The notes beneath the pieces are model-generated. The model did no database searches and had not been told where the DNA came from. It worked only from the letters and a program-made list of their open reading frames with translations. A DNA stretch of 64,000 bases, from NCBI RefSeq assembly GCF_003386665.1, contig NZ_QTUB01000001.1, forward strand, positions 2,852,001-2,916,000, read 5' to 3'. Below are positions 61,416 to 64,000 of the stretch, in pieces. The position numbers were made by a program, and so were the translations under genes. How positions within the stretch are numbered: position 1 is the stretch's first letter; every line of letters starts with the position of its first letter. The stretch is from Xenorhabdus cabanillasii (GTDB taxonomy: Bacteria; Pseudomonadota; Gammaproteobacteria; Enterobacterales; Enterobacteriaceae).

Positions 61416-62308
61416 TGCAAAAAGTTGGCTTGAGAATTGATGTAGATACTTACCAGGGCACCAGGGAAGGTGTGCCGCAATTACTTAAGATTTTACGGCG
61501 TCATCATATCCAGGCTAGTTTCTTTTTCAGTGTTGGCCCAGACAATATGGGACGCCACTTGTGGCGTCTGCTAAGGCCTAAATTTCTGTGGAAAATGTTG
61601 AGATCAAATGCAGTATCTCTTTATGGTCTGAATATTCTATTAGCCGGCACAGCCTGGCCGGGAAAGAAAATTGCAAAAGATTTAGGTTATCTGATGAAAA
61701 AAACTCTGGATGCAGGCCATGAAGTTGGTCTGCACGCGTGGGATCATCAGAGTTGGCAGGCAAAAGCAGGGCATTGGTCAGAATCAGAACTGGCAGAACA
61801 AATCCAACTTGGCATTGATGCCCTGGAAAAGGCGACAGGACACTCCGTAACATGCTCTGCCGTTGCTGGCTGGCGGGCAGATGAACGTGTACTGGCAGTC
61901 AAGCAGCAATTTGGTTTTGACTACAACAGTGATTGTCGGGGAACACATCCGTTCAGGCCATTGTTGCCGGATGGGAGCTTAGGGACTGTTCAAATTCCTG
62001 TAACATTACCGACTTATGACGAAGTTGTCGGAACGCAAGTCAATGATGCGGATTTTAACCTCTTTATTCTTGATGCAATCAAAAATGTTCAGGGTGTTCC
62101 TGTTTATACCATTCATACAGAAGTTGAAGGAATGTCCAAAGCGCCGCAGTTTGAAGCACTGCTGGATATACTCTGCCAGCAAGATATTCAGTTTTGCAAG
62201 TTATGTGATTTATTACCAGAAAAGAGAAACACATTGCCTGTTGGGAGAATTATCCGTTCAGATTTTCCTGGTCGTGAAGGCTGGTTAGGTTGCCAACAAG
62301 AGGTATAA
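61412..62308 (+). CDS. arnD: 4-deoxy-4-formamido-L-arabinose-phosphoundecaprenol deformylase
   Basis: ArnD removes the formyl group from the lipid-linked arabinose, locking the sugar for flipping. The 298-residue protein is a NodB-type polysaccharide deacetylase with [21 protein letters not shown] (metal-binding Asp-Val-Asp), [13 protein letters not shown] (metal His pair) and [22 protein letters not shown]. It overlaps arnA by four bases and precedes arnT by eight. Confidence 0.95.
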   Translation: MMQKVGLRIDVDTYQGTREGVPQLLKILRRHHIQASFFFSVGPDNMGRHLWRLLRPKFLWKMLRSNAVSLYGLNILLAGTAWPGKKIAKDLGYLMKKTLDAGHEVGLHAWDHQSWQAKAGHWSESELAEQIQLGIDALEKATGHSVTCSAVAGWRADERVLAVKQQFGFDYNSDCRGTHPFRPLLPDGSLGTVQIPVTLPTYDEVVGTQVNDADFNLFILDAIKNVQGVPVYTIHTEVEGMSKAPQFEALLDILCQQDIQFCKLCDLLPEKRNTLPVGRIIRSDFPGREGWLGCQQEV

Positions 62309-62315
62309 AACAAAT

Positions 62316-63977
62316 ATGTCGAATACTTGGACGAGTAGAGCCGGGGCCGTTCTGATGGCTCTTTTTTTTATCTTTACTTACCTGATCCCTCTGAATAGCC
62401 GTCTTTTGTGGCAACCAGACGAGACACGATATGCCGAAATCAGCCGGGAAATGTTACAACGTGGCGATTGGATAGTTCCTTATTTTTTGGATATCCGTTA
62501 TTTTGAAAAACCAGTGGCTGGATATTGGATAAATAACATTAGCCAGTGGATCTTTGGGGATAATAATTTTGCGGTGCGTTTTGGTGCTGTATTCAGCATT
62601 ATAATTAGTGCATTTCTTCTTTATAGGTTAGCTATGATGATGTGGCAGTCTCGCCAGACTGCATTTATTGCCAGCCTGATTTATATCTCCATGTTTATCG
62701 TTTTTTCTGTCGGCACTTATAGTGTTCTTGATCCAATGTTTTCACTGTGGATCACGGCAGGAATAGTGAGCTGTTATTGGGCACTGAAGGCCGGTAGTTG
62801 CCGTGAACGGATTTGGGCCTGGTCTGTACTGGGTATAACCTGTGGCATGGCGTTTTTGACAAAAGGTTTTCTGGCATTGGTTTTACCGGTAATAGCCATG
62901 ATACCTATCACGATATACCAGAAACGTTTTCTGGAAATGGTTCGTTTTGGTCCGCTTGCAATTATTTGTGCTGTTTTGATTAGTTCGCCTTGGGTGATCG
63001 CAATTGCTTCGCAAGAGCCTGATTATTGGCGTTACTTTTTCTGGGTGGAGCATATACAGCGTTTTGCTTCTGATCATGCACAGCATTCCGCCCCATTCTG
63101 GTATTACCTGCCAATATTGATTTTAGGTGTTATTCCGTGGCTGGGATTATTACCCGGCGCTTTGCTCAAGAGTTGGCAAGAGAAAAAAAATCATCCTGAG
63201 ATGTTCTTCTTGTTTTGCTGGTTTTTTGTCCCATTGCTATTTTTTAGTATTTCTAAAGGAAAACTGCCTACTTACATTCTGCCATTTATCGGGCCTTTAG
63301 CGTTGATGATGGCAAAATATGCTGTTGATAATATGAAGAATGGCAATATGAAGGCATTAAAGCTCAATGGATTGATAAATGTTTTCATTGGATTGATAGC
63401 AATACTGGCGCTTGTATTTCTGGAAGTTGCTTCCAGTCGTCCTCTTTATCAACCCCATGAATGGCTTAAATGGGTGATAGGACTTTTCGCTTTTGGGTTT
63501 TGGGGGATAGTGGGCTATTTCTGTTTTATACGCAATGGCAAACATTGGCAATGGGCGGCTGCTTGTTCAATTGTGCTGAGTTTATCAATAGGCAGTGCCT
63601 TACCAGATAAGACCATTGATTCTAAACTGCCGCAGAATTTTATCAGGCAGAATGAAAAAGAGCTGGCTGAAAGCAAGTATATTTTATCTGCATCGGTTGG
63701 TTTAGGAGCCGCAGTTGCATGGGAATTAAAACGCAGTGATATTGACTTATTTCAAAACAAGGGTGAACTGAAATACGGATTGAATTATCCAGATAGCCGC
63801 AATCGGTATATAACACAGGAACAATTTCCCTCATGGTTAGCCAGTGCACGGAAAGAGGGACAGGTTGCAATTGTTTTCTTATTGCCTACAAAAGGGATGC
63901 TTCCTGAGTTGCCTAAACCTGATTTGATACAGCGTAAATATCGTTTTGTCCTTGTGATTTATAAGAAGCAGCCATGA
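62316..63977 (+). CDS. arnT: 4-amino-4-deoxy-L-arabinose lipid A transferase
   Basis: ArnT moves L-Ara4N from undecaprenyl phosphate to lipid A phosphates in the periplasmic leaflet. The 553-residue GT83 membrane protein has LLWQPDETRYAEISREMLQRGDWIVPYFLDIRYFEKPVAGYWINN, the family metal/donor motif, about 13 membrane helices and a C-terminal periplasmic domain (about 440-553). Its loss in related bacteria gives polymyxin sensitivity. Confidence 0.96.
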   Translation: MSNTWTSRAGAVLMALFFIFTYLIPLNSRLLWQPDETRYAEISREMLQRGDWIVPYFLDIRYFEKPVAGYWINNISQWIFGDNNFAVRFGAVFSIIISAFLLYRLAMMMWQSRQTAFIASLIYISMFIVFSVGTYSVLDPMFSLWITAGIVSCYWALKAGSCRERIWAWSVLGITCGMAFLTKGFLALVLPVIAMIPITIYQKRFLEMVRFGPLAIICAVLISSPWVIAIASQEPDYWRYFFWVEHIQRFASDHAQHSAPFWYYLPILILGVIPWLGLLPGALLKSWQEKKNHPEMFFLFCWFFVPLLFFSISKGKLPTYILPFIGPLALMMAKYAVDNMKNGNMKALKLNGLINVFIGLIAILALVFLEVASSRPLYQPHEWLKWVIGLFAFGFWGIVGYFCFIRNGKHWQWAAACSIVLSLSIGSALPDKTIDSKLPQNFIRQNEKELAESKYILSASVGLGAAVAWELKRSDIDLFQNKGELKYGLNYPDSRNRYITQEQFPSWLASARKEGQVAIVFLLPTKGMLPELPKPDLIQRKYRFVLVIYKKQP

Positions 63978-63978
63978 C

Positions 63979-64000
63979 ATGAACAGTAGTATAGGGTTAT
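63979..64000 (+). CDS. arnE: Start of arnE (truncated at the window edge)
   Basis: ATG AAC AGT AGT ATA GGG TTA begins two bases after the arnT stop codon and would give MNSSIGL. Position in the arn operon and a hydrophobic start suggest ArnE, half of the flippase for undecaprenyl-phosphate-Ara4N. Only seven codons are visible. Confidence 0.5.

Overview
The window is chromosomal DNA of an insect-associated member of the Morganellaceae, most likely Photorhabdus. Most proteins read as close homologues of Escherichia coli proteins in local blocks of the same order, but the DNA is AT-rich. There is a pbgPE-type arn operon with a PhoP box, a Yersinia-type yfe/sit metal importer, and a large toxin gene built like a clostridial toxin. 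The species call is inference; Xenorhabdus or another relative is possible.

Layout. 0-5 kb: the tail of an unknown gene, xseA (minus), then guaB-guaA. 5-8.6 kb: a secreted OB-fold protein, uhpT and a decayed uhpC fragment. 8.9-16.4 kb: an acquired 2463-residue toxin with a cysteine-protease (C80) core, a TcdA/TcdB-type translocation region, an unassigned N-terminal module and a repetitive C-terminus, followed by a 38-codon ORF overlapping its stop. 16.7-26.6 kb: a GNAT acetyltransferase, rlmA, mntP with a manganese riboswitch, yobD, manXYZ, sdaA, nudL and pabB. 26.8-36.8 kb: yoaH, yebF, pip, holE, ftnA, yobA-yebZ-yebY, the sRNA SdsR, msrC, proQ, prc and htpX. 37-45 kb: tcyP, ydjM, yniB, yniA and the sitABCD operon with a strong Fur box. 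45-47.7 kb: emtA, a broken cupin gene and an unknown membrane protein. 48-57 kb: thrS-infC-rpmI-rplT-(pheM)-pheS-pheT-ihfA-btuC-btuD, with the ThrRS operator and the pheST attenuator visible. 57.2-64 kb: the arnBCADT(E) operon for L-Ara4N modification of lipid A.

Functional themes. Metal homeostasis recurs: Mn/Fe import (sitABCD), Mn export (mntP), iron storage (ftnA), copper-type proteins (yobA/yebZ/yebY) and Fur-like boxes upstream of mntP, sitA and possibly the toxin. A second theme is host interaction: the toxin and lipid A modification.

A striking feature is that yebF, pip, ftnA (twice) and yebZ each carry a +1 frameshift that removing one A from an A5-A7 run would repair. arnC may have the same lesion at its start. 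This is either a systematic sequence error or a biological poly(A) slippage phenomenon. No tRNA, rRNA, CRISPR array or intact insertion sequence was seen.
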